Source of the DNA: Deuterostichococcus epilithicus
Taxonomy: Eukaryota > Chlorophyta > Trebouxiophyceae > Prasiolales > Stichococcaceae
Assembly (NCBI GenBank): GCA_033439295.1
Contig: JAVTLE010000010.1
Span: 1,736,001-1,800,000, forward strand
Length of the DNA: 64,000 bases
Direction: 5' to 3'
The notes below the pieces were generated by a model, which did not search any database, was not told the DNA's origin, and saw only the letters and a program-made list of their open reading frames with translations. This document shows, in pieces, positions 32,901 through 43,393 of the stretch. The translations under genes and the position numbers were made by a program. The number at the start of each line of letters is the position of its first letter. Position 1 is the first letter of the stretch.

Positions 32901-35900
32901 AGCCCGCCAGGCGCCGTGGCGCGGGCCGCCACGGCAGCGCGAACGGGGCGGGCGAGCACGTGGATGCGCAGCCCGGCAGCACCGGGCTGGGCCCGTCGCC
33001 GCGGGCCGCTGCGCTGCTGCAGCGCCTCGAGGCGTTTGTGGCGGAGCACATCGTGCCGGCGGACCCAGTGCTGCAGGCTTTCCACGGCGACCGCCACAAC
33101 CCAGACAGGTGCTCTTTCTTGAGACCCCTGCTTGCAATAGAATGTGTGTGTACGTGTGCACTCGCTGGGCACTCGCTGCGGCGGCCTCAGCGCAACAGGA
33201 CGGTGTTGTCTCAGCATGCGGCAGTGTCGACGAGCTGTTCGAGGTGCACGCATGTGCAGCGAGCCGACCCGTGCATGGTGCCTTGTGCAGGTGGCAGCTG
33301 CACCCACTGCGGGCGGAGCTGCGGGAACGAGCCAAGGAGGCGGGGCTGTGGAACCTGTGGATCCCGGCCGGCATGGCAGAGGAGCTGCGCCCCCTGGTAG
33401 GCGCAGCTCCCTGGCTCTCTCCTCGAACGAAAAGCATTCGTCCCTGACCGCAAAGCAATCAGGGGGGGGGTGATGAGCCATCAGCACCAGCCTTCACACA
33501 TGACCCTGCCTCAGTCTGGTCTTGGGCAGCGCCTCGGGACGGAGGCACAGCCCGTGCGCTCCTGCAGACCCGCAGGTTGCTGCATTCCTTGCATCTGGCG
33601 ACAGCAAGAATTATTGCACGCCTGTAGCTGAGCTTACGCATTACTCCTTCTCCGGGTGCCCATCTCTGACCGCAGCGTCGGCCCCCCCTGTCTGCATGTG
33701 ACGCTATGGGCCTGCCGGTGCTTTACTCTGGGCCGGGCAACTCTGAACGGCAAGCACTTCCCGGCTGGCCGAGTGCCACCCTCTGTCGACCCTGACCCCT
33801 GCTTCGGCACGCTGCCTCTGCCATGCACTCACGGGGGGCGCTGTGGGCAGCCTGCCGCCGGGAGTGAGCCTGAGCAACCTGGAGCGACGCAGAGGGGTCA
33901 CTGGCCGACTGCCCTGCCACCCCTCAGCCGCGCTGGCAGCATGTTGTCCTCGTCTCGTGCACGCACGCAAGGGGCAGCGGGCGGCCTGCCGTCGGGTCCT
34001 GAGCAGCCTCTATGTCGCACAACCCCAACTGCAACATCCCGCTTGACGCTGTGTTCCCTTTTCGTTTGTACAGGAGACCGCTGTGGGCAGCCTGCCGCTG
34101 GGGCCGGGGCTGAGCAACCTGGAGTATGCCCACCTGTGCGAGGTTATGGGCCGCATCACCTGGGCCGCTGAGGCCTTCAACTGCAACGCGCCGGACACTG
34201 GCAACATGGAGGCGCGCGCGCACAGCTGGCCCGTCTGGTGCTTTGCGCAGCGTGTTGATGCCTCTCAACACCGGGGCGGGGCTCCCAGCTCTGAGGGCTC
34301 TCGTGCTGCTCTGACAGCCTGCAACCATGCAACGACGAGGAGCAGTGCAATTGCCACAACTCTGAGCTGCTCGTCCGAAGCACCCCAAAACTGCTGAACT
34401 TTTGGAATTCCATGCCGATGCTGATGCCAGCCCCTGATGATGCTGAACCCTGCTGTGGGCGCGCAGGTGCTGGCGCGGTACGGCACCCTGGAGCAGCAGA
34501 AGCATTGGCTGGTGGCGCTGCTGCGTGGCGAGATCAGCTCCTGCTTCGCGATGACGGAGCCGGCGGTCGCGTCGGCCGATGCCACCAACATCCAGGCCTC
34601 CATCGTCGACAGGTGAGCAGCAATGGTGGCGATTAGATTGGCGGGGTGGCAGGGATTTCTGCTTGATGTCGGCTTGTAAACTTGAGTGCTATAATCTGTC
34701 TCGTGCAACCCTGCCGCTTGATTGGTGGGGCAGGCAGCTGCAGGGGTGCAAGTGTGCGGTGGCACCTATCATTGCCGCCGAGACCGCTGAAATATGCACA
34801 TCACCAGGCCCCTACCCTCCCTCAGCACCAAGCCAGACCCCCGACGACACCTCCCAGCGCCGACCTGAACCCTGAACGGCTGCCCCTGCAGCAGTGCGAA
34901 AGCGGGAGCTGCGTTGGCGACAAGTGGTGGGCCTGCGGCGCCTGCTCCCCCAAAACCCTCCCCGTTGAACAAACAACCTGACGGTGAAAACCCTGAACGG
35001 CTGCAGCAACGGCGAGCTGGAGCTGCACGGCGTCAAGTGGTGGACCACCGGCGCCTGCTCCCCCAGCTGCCGCGTGGCCATCTTCATGGGCAAGACGGAC
35101 CCGGCGGCGGCGCCGCACAGGCAGCAGTCCATGGTGCTGGTGCCCATGGACGCCGCAGGTACGTGGACGTGGCCGCAGCGCTCCGAGCCTCCGGCTGGCC
35201 CTTTGCTTGCGCAGCGATGGCGTCTTGCTGCCCCACAGGTCGAGCCTGACAGCTGTGGGGCATCGTCGGCAGGTGTGAAGGTGGTGCGGCCGCTGGAGGT
35301 GTTTGGCTACGATGACGCCCCTCACGGCCATGCTGAGGTGCGTGCGAATCCCAGCCACTGGTTGCTCCACCAGCTCTGCACGGTCGGCTGTGCACGGTCC
35401 CTCGTCCTGGTGCCTTCTGGTTAATGGTGACAGATTTTATCTAAAGATCATTTCACTGTAATCCAATTTCACAAGATTGACTTCTGCCTTTCATGGGGGG
35501 CAGCAGCATCTCTGCCGCGCAGCAGAAGCTGCGACGCCACCTGGCTGGCTGCTTCTCCCAAACAGTGGTTGGCTCTGACGCGAAGGGCGTGTGCGTCAGA
35601 CCATGTGTTGTTCGGTCCTGCAGGTCAGCTTCGAGCGGGTGCGCGTGCCGGCGGCCAACCTGCTGCTGGGGCGCGGCCGCGGCTTCGAGATCGCGCAGGG
35701 CCGCCTCGGCCCCGGCCGGCTGCACCACTGCATGCGCGTCATTGGTGCGTCGCAGTATCCGACATCCACGCATCGACCAGTCAGAAACCTGAATCGTCCC
35801 TTCCAGCAGGACCTCCTACCATGGCGCCCCTGCACCCAGATGTCCCTGAAGAGGGCGGCAGGGCATCGTACTCCAGCGCACTGCCTGCTGCACACCGGAT

Positions 35901-37544
35901 GTGGGCGCGCTACCGCTTGGCCAGCCCAATCACGGTCCCGTGGCAAGGAAGCCACAGCAACGGACGTGTCGCAGGACTGCACGAAGACAGTGCCATCAGC
36001 GGGCAGAGGTGGTATGGAGGAATCGAAGAAGGAGCTGATGGCGGAGATGACAACGAGCATCGTCAATCAGAAGGGGCGATACAACGGCTGAGGCTCCAGC
36101 GGACACAGCAATCACATGAACCGATGCCACTGGATTTTTTTTTGTTCCCCTTGTGCACAGGGCTGGGCGAGCGCGCCATGGAGCTGATGGCGGGGCGTGC
36201 TCTGCAGCGGGTGGCCTTCGGCAAACCCATCGCGGAGCAGGGCGCCTTCCGCAAGGAGCTGGCGCAACACCGCATCCAGCTGGACGCCGCACGGTGAGTT
36301 TGCCGCTTTTCAACCAGCATGAAGGACAAGGCATGACACTAGCTGTTGCACCACCGCATCCAGGTGGCCCCCGCTTGGTGAGGTTGCATCAATGGCACGG
36401 AAGGCACGGAAGCATGCAGGCAGAGGTGTTTTCAGAGCTGGCCCACTACCGCGTGAAGCTGGACGCCGCCTGGCGAGTGAGTTGCTAATGGCGGCACAAA
36501 CTGCGCCCACAAAACTGCGCCCACATACGTGGTCCTACATGCCAATGGCATCGATCGCAAAGATCTGAAGACCTCATGATAACCCATCTGAACTGGGCTG
36601 TAGGTGGTGAAGCTCAACCACTGGCTTGCGCATCAGTCGCGGACGCAGAAAGAAACATCGTCGTGCTTGTCTTGGCGCAGCATGCAAATATGTTGACAGC
36701 GGATGCTCAGTCGGACTTACCATCCCTTGATGTTTTTGCTGGAATCCCCTGCAGGTGGACGGTGCTGGCAGCGGCTGACGCCTTGGACAAGGTCGGCAAT
36801 AAAGCCGCTAGGCACCAGATTGCCGCCGCCAAGGTGCGCCACAGTCACCCTTTTTGTATCCCTTTCTGGATTCACGGCATGGACATCCTTCGTTCAGCCT
36901 CCGCCTTGCGATGCGCGCCCGTCGCTGGCCGGCAGCGTCCCTTGCGCATGTGATGCGCTATGAGTGCGGCAGGCGGGCTGTTGGCTGCTGCCCTGGGCAC
37001 AGAATGATGTTGCTCCTGCCCGTGCATGCCCCAGTGTGGGCGCGAAGCCTATCCTGCGCCAGGAATTGTATTGGCAGTCCGGCTGCGCTCTGTTTTGAGT
37101 TGGATTCGGACGGCCAGCGTCTCTCTTCGCAGGTGCTGGCGCCGAATGTGGTGCTGGCCATCCTGGATGCGGCGATGCAGGTGCACGGCGCCGCAGGCGT
37201 GTCATCCGACACGCCGCTGGCGCAGCTGTTCGCCGAGGTGACTTTGCGTCCCCACTGTAGTTTCAGACAGAATGCCCATTCCATCTCCGTCGTTACTTCC
37301 TCGGCACAAGTGAGTGTTGCGCCGGGTTTGAGATGCATTGCCGACATGCTTGACTGGCTGCCATCCTGGGCCTCGTGGCATTCGATCTTCTCAGCCTGCA
37401 GACATGTGGAGGCAAGGCCGGCAAATGCCCTCATGTCACCTGCAGGCGCGCACGCTGCGGCTGGCGGACGGCCCGGACGATGTGCACCTTGCGTCGCTCG
37501 GCAGGGACGTGCTGAAGAAAGTCTCAGCGCGCAGCAAGCTGTGA
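29966..37544 (+). CDS. ACAD10/11-like fusion: APH-type kinase domain plus acyl-CoA dehydrogenase (plant IBR3 family)
   Basis: Nineteen exons: 29966-30127, 30261-30374, 30528-30665, 30857-30961, 31175-31326, 31539-31668, 32076-32297, 32574 to about 32736 (donor unresolved), 32972-33108, 33291-33396, 34074-34211, 34467-34612, 35007-35158, 35273-35337, 35624-35744, 36161-36293, 36755-36833, 37133-37237, 37446-37544. The N-terminal half is an aminoglycoside-phosphotransferase-type kinase with SHGDFRLDNLVF (His220, Asp222) and [20 protein letters not shown]. The C-terminal half is an acyl-CoA dehydrogenase with [71 protein letters not shown] and [14 protein letters not shown]. In animals ACAD10/11 phosphorylate and dehydrate 4-hydroxyacyl-CoAs; plant IBR3 acts in peroxisomal indole-butyrate beta-oxidation. 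The protein ends SARSKL, whose last three residues match a PTS1 peroxisomal signal. Start ATG is the first before a conserved block. Confidence 0.92.
33834..33885 (+). pseudogene. Decayed copy of ACAD exon 11
   Basis: Intronic sequence at 33841-33884 matches the real exon at 34081-34124 over 44 bases, with mismatches near its middle. Both read GSLPxGxxLSNLE. The offset is exactly 240 bp, and the relic loses similarity after the GGAG. Confidence 0.85.
34867..34962 (+). pseudogene. Decayed copy of ACAD exon 13
   Basis: Intronic 34867-34962 repeats the intron end and start of the real exon (34984 onward). It contains AACCCTGAACGGCTGC, then AAGTGGTGG and GGCGCCTGCTCCCCC. The relic reads [11 protein letters not shown] against [11 protein letters not shown] in the real exon. 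Offset is about 120 bp. Confidence 0.85.
36343..36482 (+). pseudogene. Two decayed copies of the 3' end of ACAD exon 16
   Basis: The real exon end (36255-36300) includes GCAACACCGCATCCAGCTGG then ACGCCGCACGGTGAG. A copy at about 36349-36380 reads CACCACCGCATCCAGGTGG then GGTGAG. A second at about 36436-36480 reads CCCACTACCGCGTGAAGCTG then GACGCCGCCTGG and GAGTGAG. Both lie in the following intron and keep the donor-like end. Confidence 0.8.
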
Positions 37545-39161
37545 CTGGAGTGGGAGTTTTGCTCATCACAACAGGGAGACACAATGATTGTATTGGTATA
37601 ATTTTCCCTAGTGCTGAAGTGCTACCTATGCTACTCGTAGTTGGTGCTGTTTCCTGTTTCCGAAGTTCCCGCGAAATACATTGCATCGTCTTCTCTTCTT
37701 CGTCTTCCTTCTGCTAGTCGATCAGCTCGTTCAGTTCGCAGCGTGTGCCTAGCGCACCCCTAACCATGTACCAATACTCGTGTCGGACTCTTCACCTCGA
37801 GATCGGGCAAATAGTCAATCCGCAGCAGCGACTGCATGGCTGTAACCTGGCGCACACAAACCGCTCTGCTGCATCATCAAGACGAAGCGTGGTGTCATCC
37901 TGCAGCAAACAACAAAGCACTTCAAAACCCCCCATCCTAAGGGCAATTTGCATGCTATCCCTGGACCAGTTGCCCTTGCAAACGTGTTCGCGAGTCGACT
38001 TTGGAGCCGGGTTCAACAAGAGACTGTCGTCGCACGCAGGAGACTAATATTATCCAATCTGACGGATCTGTGAAGTTTCAGCTGTGCGACGGCGAACTCC
38101 CTTGCTACGAGGATGACTTCGACGTCGCCTGCAACCTGGCGAACCTGGGCCTACGTGCTGCCCTACTTGCTTGTACCTGAGCCCAACTATATAACATGTC
38201 CACAACACAATCAGCATCTTGTTCTGGGGCGCCGCCATTGCAGCTTGCTGCAGTCAGGCGGCACTAGCAATGATGAAGGCTGAAGCTCCGGCCTCTAGCA
38301 GGCTGTGCTTCTGACTGCAGTGTGTGACATGATGGGCGGTGCGCTAACGGCTATGGAGGCAGAACTGTCGCAGCCTCCGGATGCCAGCATGCGGGCGGCG
38401 CTAAGCAGCCTGGCACGGGAGCTGCAGGACACACTCAATCACTGTCAGCTTGCGCTGCGTGCGTCAACAACGACCTGACGAGCGGGCGGGCACACGCCCC
38501 GGCGCAGCTGCTGCAGATGCCAGACATCGACGCCCCTTCACGGCGGCAAGCGTACGAGGACCCAGGTAAGCTTCCACAAAAGTCAATTTCAGAGGGATGA
38601 TTGGCAAACTCATCCTCATACACAGCTGGAATCAATCCTGCTGGCTTGCAGCCGAAATGCAGTTCAGTATTCACGGTCATGCAGGCCAATGGATCCGGGC
38701 GTGGGAGCAATTCGCCGGTCCCATGCTAACAAGCGTGCTCACAGCCCTGGAGGCCGAGCTGGCGCACGGCCGCTGCCGCACGCACAGCTACCAGAAGACG
38801 GCGGAGTTTGCGCTTGCGGCCGTCAAGCGCGTGCTGATCTGCGGGGCCGCCTTCGTGAAGGTGTGGTGCTTCGAAATGGATGTCTGGAAGTGTGCTTTTT
38901 TCGGGCCCACCATGGGGCCAGCCTTCGGCAATCACAGCCGGCCTGCCGAGCACATGGAAGCTTCGAGGGCTGAAGCAAGTCACACATCTTTTGCTTGCCT
39001 GCCTTACGTGCTGCTCATTGTACGGGGTCTTGGGTCTTAGGCAATGCGAGCTGTGGTGCAGGTGGTGGAGATGAGTCCGTAGGGAGGCGGCCAGGAAGGA
39101 CTTTCAAGTTTGCGCACTGTGGGCCTTACAACGAGCTGCATTTCTAAGCATTGTTATAAAT
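37545..39161. other. Unidentified coding-like blocks downstream of ACAD10/11
   Basis: Plus-strand blocks look coding but could not be joined. About 38078-38178: LCDGELPCYEDDFDVACNLA then NLGLRAALLACT and stop. About 38312-38454: AVLLTAVCDMMGGALTAMEA then SSLARELQDTLNHC. About 38460-38564: NNDLTSGRAHAPAQLLQMPD then RRQAYEDP, ending in a good GTAAGC donor. About 38744-38860: ALEAELAHGRCRTHSYQKTA then AVKRVLICGAAFVK. The second and third blocks touch but lie in different frames. No family recognised. It may be an undescribed small gene or a frameshifted remnant. Confidence 0.35.
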
Positions 39162-39540
39162 GCCGCAGGCGAGTCCCCTGACACGCCGCTCTCACATACA
39201 GCTGTATGCCGAGTTGAATGTTCAGTCCTGCTGGCGACCTTGCAGCTTCCACCACCCTGCTGCTCTCGCTAGCTCTCGAGTGTAGTGGTGCCCCATATTC
39301 ATTCAAGCTGATGCCTAGTAGTACTCTGTCGCGATGCTTGACCGCCTGCTTTTGGGTGCCTTGTGCCGCTGGGCGTCGGTCTGATCGAAGGCACTGAGTA
39401 CGACGGTCTAGATGTGCATGCAATTATGCAATCAACTGACGCTCGCCCTGTCAGACACGCTCGCAGGCACGCTGCGGCTGGCGGACGGCCCGGATGATTT
39501 CCACCTGCATGACGTCGCTGGTAGGGATGAGCTGAAGCTT
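39162..39540 (+). pseudogene. Fragment of the ACAD10/11 3' end (exons 18 and 19)
   Basis: 39162-39213 matches the end of ACAD exon 18: GCCGCAGGCG, GACACGCCGCT, CAGCTGT and GCCGAG are all in order. 39467-39540 matches exon 19, again after GCAG, with GCACGCTGCGGCTGGCGGAC shared almost perfectly, reading [13 protein letters not shown] then frame-damaged. The two pieces are about 300 bp apart, similar to the 250 bp in the gene. This is a duplicated and decaying 3' segment about 2 kb downstream of the intact gene. Confidence 0.85.
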
Positions 39541-39873
39541 CTTATTCTACAAAGGCTGCGGCATGTAGGTAGCAACTCTGAAAGTGGCTTGGCCTAATTG
39601 AACAGACCTGTGGTAGTCAAAATGCAAGTGTAGATAGTTGGCGGGGTGGTTGTGCTCATCAAAGTGACGACAGACAGCGGAGGCATCAACTAAACTGGTT
39701 GAGCACGGTGGATGCCCTGGGGCGGGCCAGCGCTGCCAGCGACCCAGCGTGGTTGATACTGAGACGTGTTCGTTTCTTCGCTTAAGAGGTTCGGATCAGC
39801 ACTTTTGGTGTTGCAGTGTGCACGCGCTTCAAGAATTTAGAAGGCATGCTCCACCGCCTGATATTCCCCCGTT

Positions 39874-42564
39874 ATGTTGGCTACCCTTCCACTTCTTCCG
39901 TATAACATCACATCCGACATATTTTTTGTTTCACTGCACTTGGTGCAAACCTGCGAGCGAGGGCTTCCACGCCCTCGCAGCTCCGCCACCACGGCGCACC
40001 TGGTCGCACCTGATGATGCGTCACTGCCATCCAACGGAGGTGCAGCGAGCCCTCTGATGCAGGACCGCAGCTCCAGTCAAGCGGCTTCAAAGAAGTCTGC
40101 TGGCCCGACAGGATCGTGCATCCGGCCTGCCGATCCGGCAAACAGCGACTTAGATGCTTCAGCCAGTCTTGAGCTGGGCAGCGATGCATGCTGTGCGCCC
40201 CTTGCGTCCGACTCCGATGCGGAGGTCGCTGCGGGCGATGAGGAGGAATGTGAGCTTTCCTACGGCGACAAGGTCTACTGGGACCAGCGCTATGCCAAGG
40301 AGATAACGCCGGGGTCGACCGCGCCGCCGCACTTTGACTGGTGTGCGCGCTCAGCCTGCTCGCGCAACGTGATGCTGCGCAGTAGACTGATGAGACTGGT
40401 GGTGATCTTGCCGCAGTCTGCTGCGGGGCGTGCATCGATGCTGCATAGGCCGCAATCATCAATTGCCATGCAAGCAGCCATGGCGTGCGCATTCTGCGGC
40501 GTCTTGGCAGGCCGCTCTCCCTTTCGGCCTGAAGCATGCTCAACGACATCTGTCTTCATGCAGGTACATGTCGTACAACAACTCGCCGCTGCGTGACATC
40601 CTGCGGGAGCATGTGCCCTTCGATGCCACCATCCTGCAGGTCCGCAACAGCTGCCCCACAGACATCGCCGCAAGGCATGAGCATTGACTGCTTCGGCTAT
40701 GCAAGATGAAACCTACTCCTGCATCGACATGACACCAGCCGCGGCTGAGCACAAGATGTCACATCCTTGCTCTTGCCAGATAACCCTGAGTGGCGTCACA
40801 TTCTGCGCATCTGCACAGGTGGGTGTGGGCAACTCGAACATGCAGCATGAGATGGTGGACGACGGCTACCGCCTGATCCTCAACACTGACGCGTCTGAAG
40901 TTGTGGTGAGGTTTTCACTTGTTCGGGATCCACAGATCTTTTTTCAGAGGGCTCGCCTGCTCTGGCCTTTTCCATTTGCCTTGCCAAGTGCCTGTGCAGA
41001 CCGTGCGCCTCATGCTGATGGTCCCTGCCGTTTCTGTCCGCAGGTCGAGTACATGCGCGCCCTGCACGAGGCCATCCCGCAGCTGTCGGTGCACCTCCTT
41101 GCTTCTCTTCCACCTCCTCGCTTCACTTCCCATCACATACACCACCGGGCCGGCTGTTTGTACAGCACCACAGACGCAGCCGCTGCCTCTCAAGCAGCAG
41201 GGAGCTCTCCGCGCTGGCCGACAGGCGGCCGAATCCCTCAAGCATGAGCATGAGGGCGGAAGCGTGCGTCACCCCATTCCTGAGACCGACAGCGGACTGC
41301 AAGTCACACACATCCTGCATCCAACCCTAAATTCTAACCCCTATATCCTATATCATGAATCATTCATCCTGGCTTCTGCTGTCGCGCAGTACCACCTGGC
41401 GGACTGCCGCCGCATGCCGCAATTCGACAGCCAGTCCGTGGGCGCGGTGCTGGACAAAGGCACACTGGACGCCATCATGTGCGGCGACGCGGCGGAGGCA
41501 GACGCGCTTGCGATGGTGTACGAGTGCCACAGGTGGGAAATCTTCAATTCGGGGTTTGCAGACGGGAGCTCCTCGTGCAGGCTTCAGCATGCGACGCCGC
41601 GGCGAATCTCTAAGGACAAACGCACACTGGACACCGTCATGTATGGCTATGCGGCGGAGGCCGGTGCGCTCGTGATGCTGTGAGTGTCACAGGTCGGCTA
41701 GCATAGAGAGAGCACCTGCCTGACCACGATGTCTTCACAGATTCTGTGGTTTGTTGAAGGTTTCCATTTCACCCAAATGGCTGCCGCCAAACGCTTATTC
41801 GAGTGACGGCACATACAGAATGGCTGCCGCCTTCCGCGAACTCGTATGGCAATTTTGAAGAGTGGGGTTGGGGGTAACTTTAGCGTCTCTTTGTCCATGG
41901 GAAGTCACAATTGAGGCTCACCCTCCTGGGTACATTACCTGCAGGGTGTTGGAGCCTGGAGGCGTCATGCTGGAGGTTCGGCCTTGCTGTATTTTGCAGA
42001 GGGATGCACATCATGTTCCCTAGGTTTCAGCAGAACTGACTGGCCTCAGATCCGTGGTTGTGTTTCGTTTCGATTCTTATAGACTGGCCCAAAATCAGCC
42101 TGTCGTCACGCATTGCATCTGTGTCGGGCACCGTCTCGATTGTGCTTGAAAGCCTCCTCCGTCTTGACCTTGCAGATCAGCTATGGGCGGCCCAGCCGCC
42201 GGCTGCCTCACCTGCAGCTGCAGCCGCCGTTCGAGTGGGCCTCCATCACCGTGTTCGGCGTGCTCCATCCCAAAGCAGAGGCCGAGGCAGCAGCAGCAGC
42301 AGCAGCCGCGGCAGCAGCTGGCGTCGGCGGCAGGGCGCCCCTGCCGGCGGTGCTCGGGCCCTACGACCAAGCGGAGGCGGTGCGCGCCACATGCCATGTG
42401 CCTGAGGCGTTTGAGGGACTGAGAGTTGCACACATGTGCGCGCTGTGGGCGATCTGAGCCGATAAACTTGTAGTAAAACAATGGAAAATTGATCGCAGGC
42501 GGTGCTCGATGGCCGGGAGGTGGACAACTACTACTACGCATTTCTATGCCGCAAGCCGCAGTAG
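39874..42564 (+). CDS. EEF1A lysine methyltransferase / METTL13-like class I SAM methyltransferase
   Basis: Eight exons: 39874-40340, 40564-40639, 40819-40905, 41044-41088, 41390-41532, 41945-41975, 42176-42397 (donor approximate), 42499-42564. Core motifs in order: YGDKVYWDQRYAKE, the SAM-binding VGVGNSNMQHEMVDDGY, the acidic LNTDAS after strand 2, VLDKGTLDAIMCGDAAEA, RVLEPGGVMLEISYGRPSRR and a final NYYYAFLCRKPQ. DKGTLDA and the split VGxGNS are typical of EEF1AKMT4/METTL13 N-terminal domain relatives, which trimethylate elongation factor 1A. The first 120 residues are low-complexity and precede the domain, so the true start may be the ATG at 40058 rather than 39874. An Ala run encoded by GCA repeats interrupts the C-terminal region near 42291-42312. 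Confidence 0.85.
41614..41693 (+). pseudogene. Decayed copy of methyltransferase exon 5
   Basis: 41614-41693 parallels the real exon 41455-41533. The real exon reads KGTLDAIMCGDAAEADALAM; the relic reads KRTLDTVMYGYAAEAGALVM, then a TGA, then a TGTCACAGG border like the real exon end. Offset about 160 bp, inside the next intron. Confidence 0.88.
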
Positions 42565-43393
42565 TAGCACACGGCACCCCCCTGGAAGGGATTTGCACTA
42601 CGGATAGAAGATCGTGGGGCACATTTTACCCCATAGCGCCCGTGGACCACATTTCACCCCATAGCGCCTGCAAGCAGGTCAGCAGGGTATTTAGGATCTT
42701 GATCCATACATAGCGTATGTGGTGCGGAGGCCACCAGTCATGAGATTATAGGCATCACGATCACGGTGGTGGGGAGCGAGTCACTTTCCTCCATGATCGT
42801 GATGCTGGCGTAGATGGCGCTGTCACCGGGCGCCCTGTCACAGGCCTGGCCGGCCCCGTCACAGCCTTGGCCGGCTGGTAGTCGATTGCAGAATTCATCA
42901 CAGCAGGTTGAAAGGAACAACTGCGCCGCCCAATGCCCAGATTTAGGATGCATGCGAACCGCGACCGAGCAGCAGGTGGTTCCACGAGAGAAATGGTAGA
43001 AACCTGACAGCCCAACACCTTCAACGACCTGGCTTAAAGACAAATAATGTGCCACGTCTGGAAGGAAGATATTCTCATTCGGCGAAACAGAATGCGTTGC
43101 AGTTGCGCCAAGCTTCAGGTCATACTTCATGAGACTTCGTTTGTCTCTTGAACCTGCTTCCACTACTTCGAATATCTGCGGCAAAAGTGGTAATGCCGCC
43201 AGTGACACGCAGCAGGAGACTGTTACACCCTCTTTTCGCGTGTCTTCCTCCACCATGTTCACTCGCTCGAGTATGGAAACCGTTGCATCCGGCTCTCGTA
43301 TCTGCAGCGCATTGTTTAAGAGCGCGCCGCAGCAGATCGCCACGCACGACCTGCCGCAGCCCACGATTCACTAGTTGGGCTGCATCTGTCGCG
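42565..43393. other. Convergent 3' region, no supported gene
   Basis: Lies between the methyltransferase and VTC stop codons. A minus frame at 42738-43364 is open for 208 codons with a fairly protein-like composition, but no family is recognisable and it directly follows the VTC stop, so it is more likely 3' UTR. CCCCATAGCGCC occurs twice near 42630 and 42660. Confidence 0.4.

Noticed and set aside
32031-33458. 475-codon minus-strand open frame
   Set aside because: Antisense to ACAD10/11 exons in very GC-rich Ala/Gly-coding DNA; Arg/Pro/Ala-rich translation without domains.
42738-43364. 208-codon minus-strand gene after VTC
   Set aside because: Directly follows the VTC stop, no start context or splice structure, no recognised domain; more likely 3' UTR.
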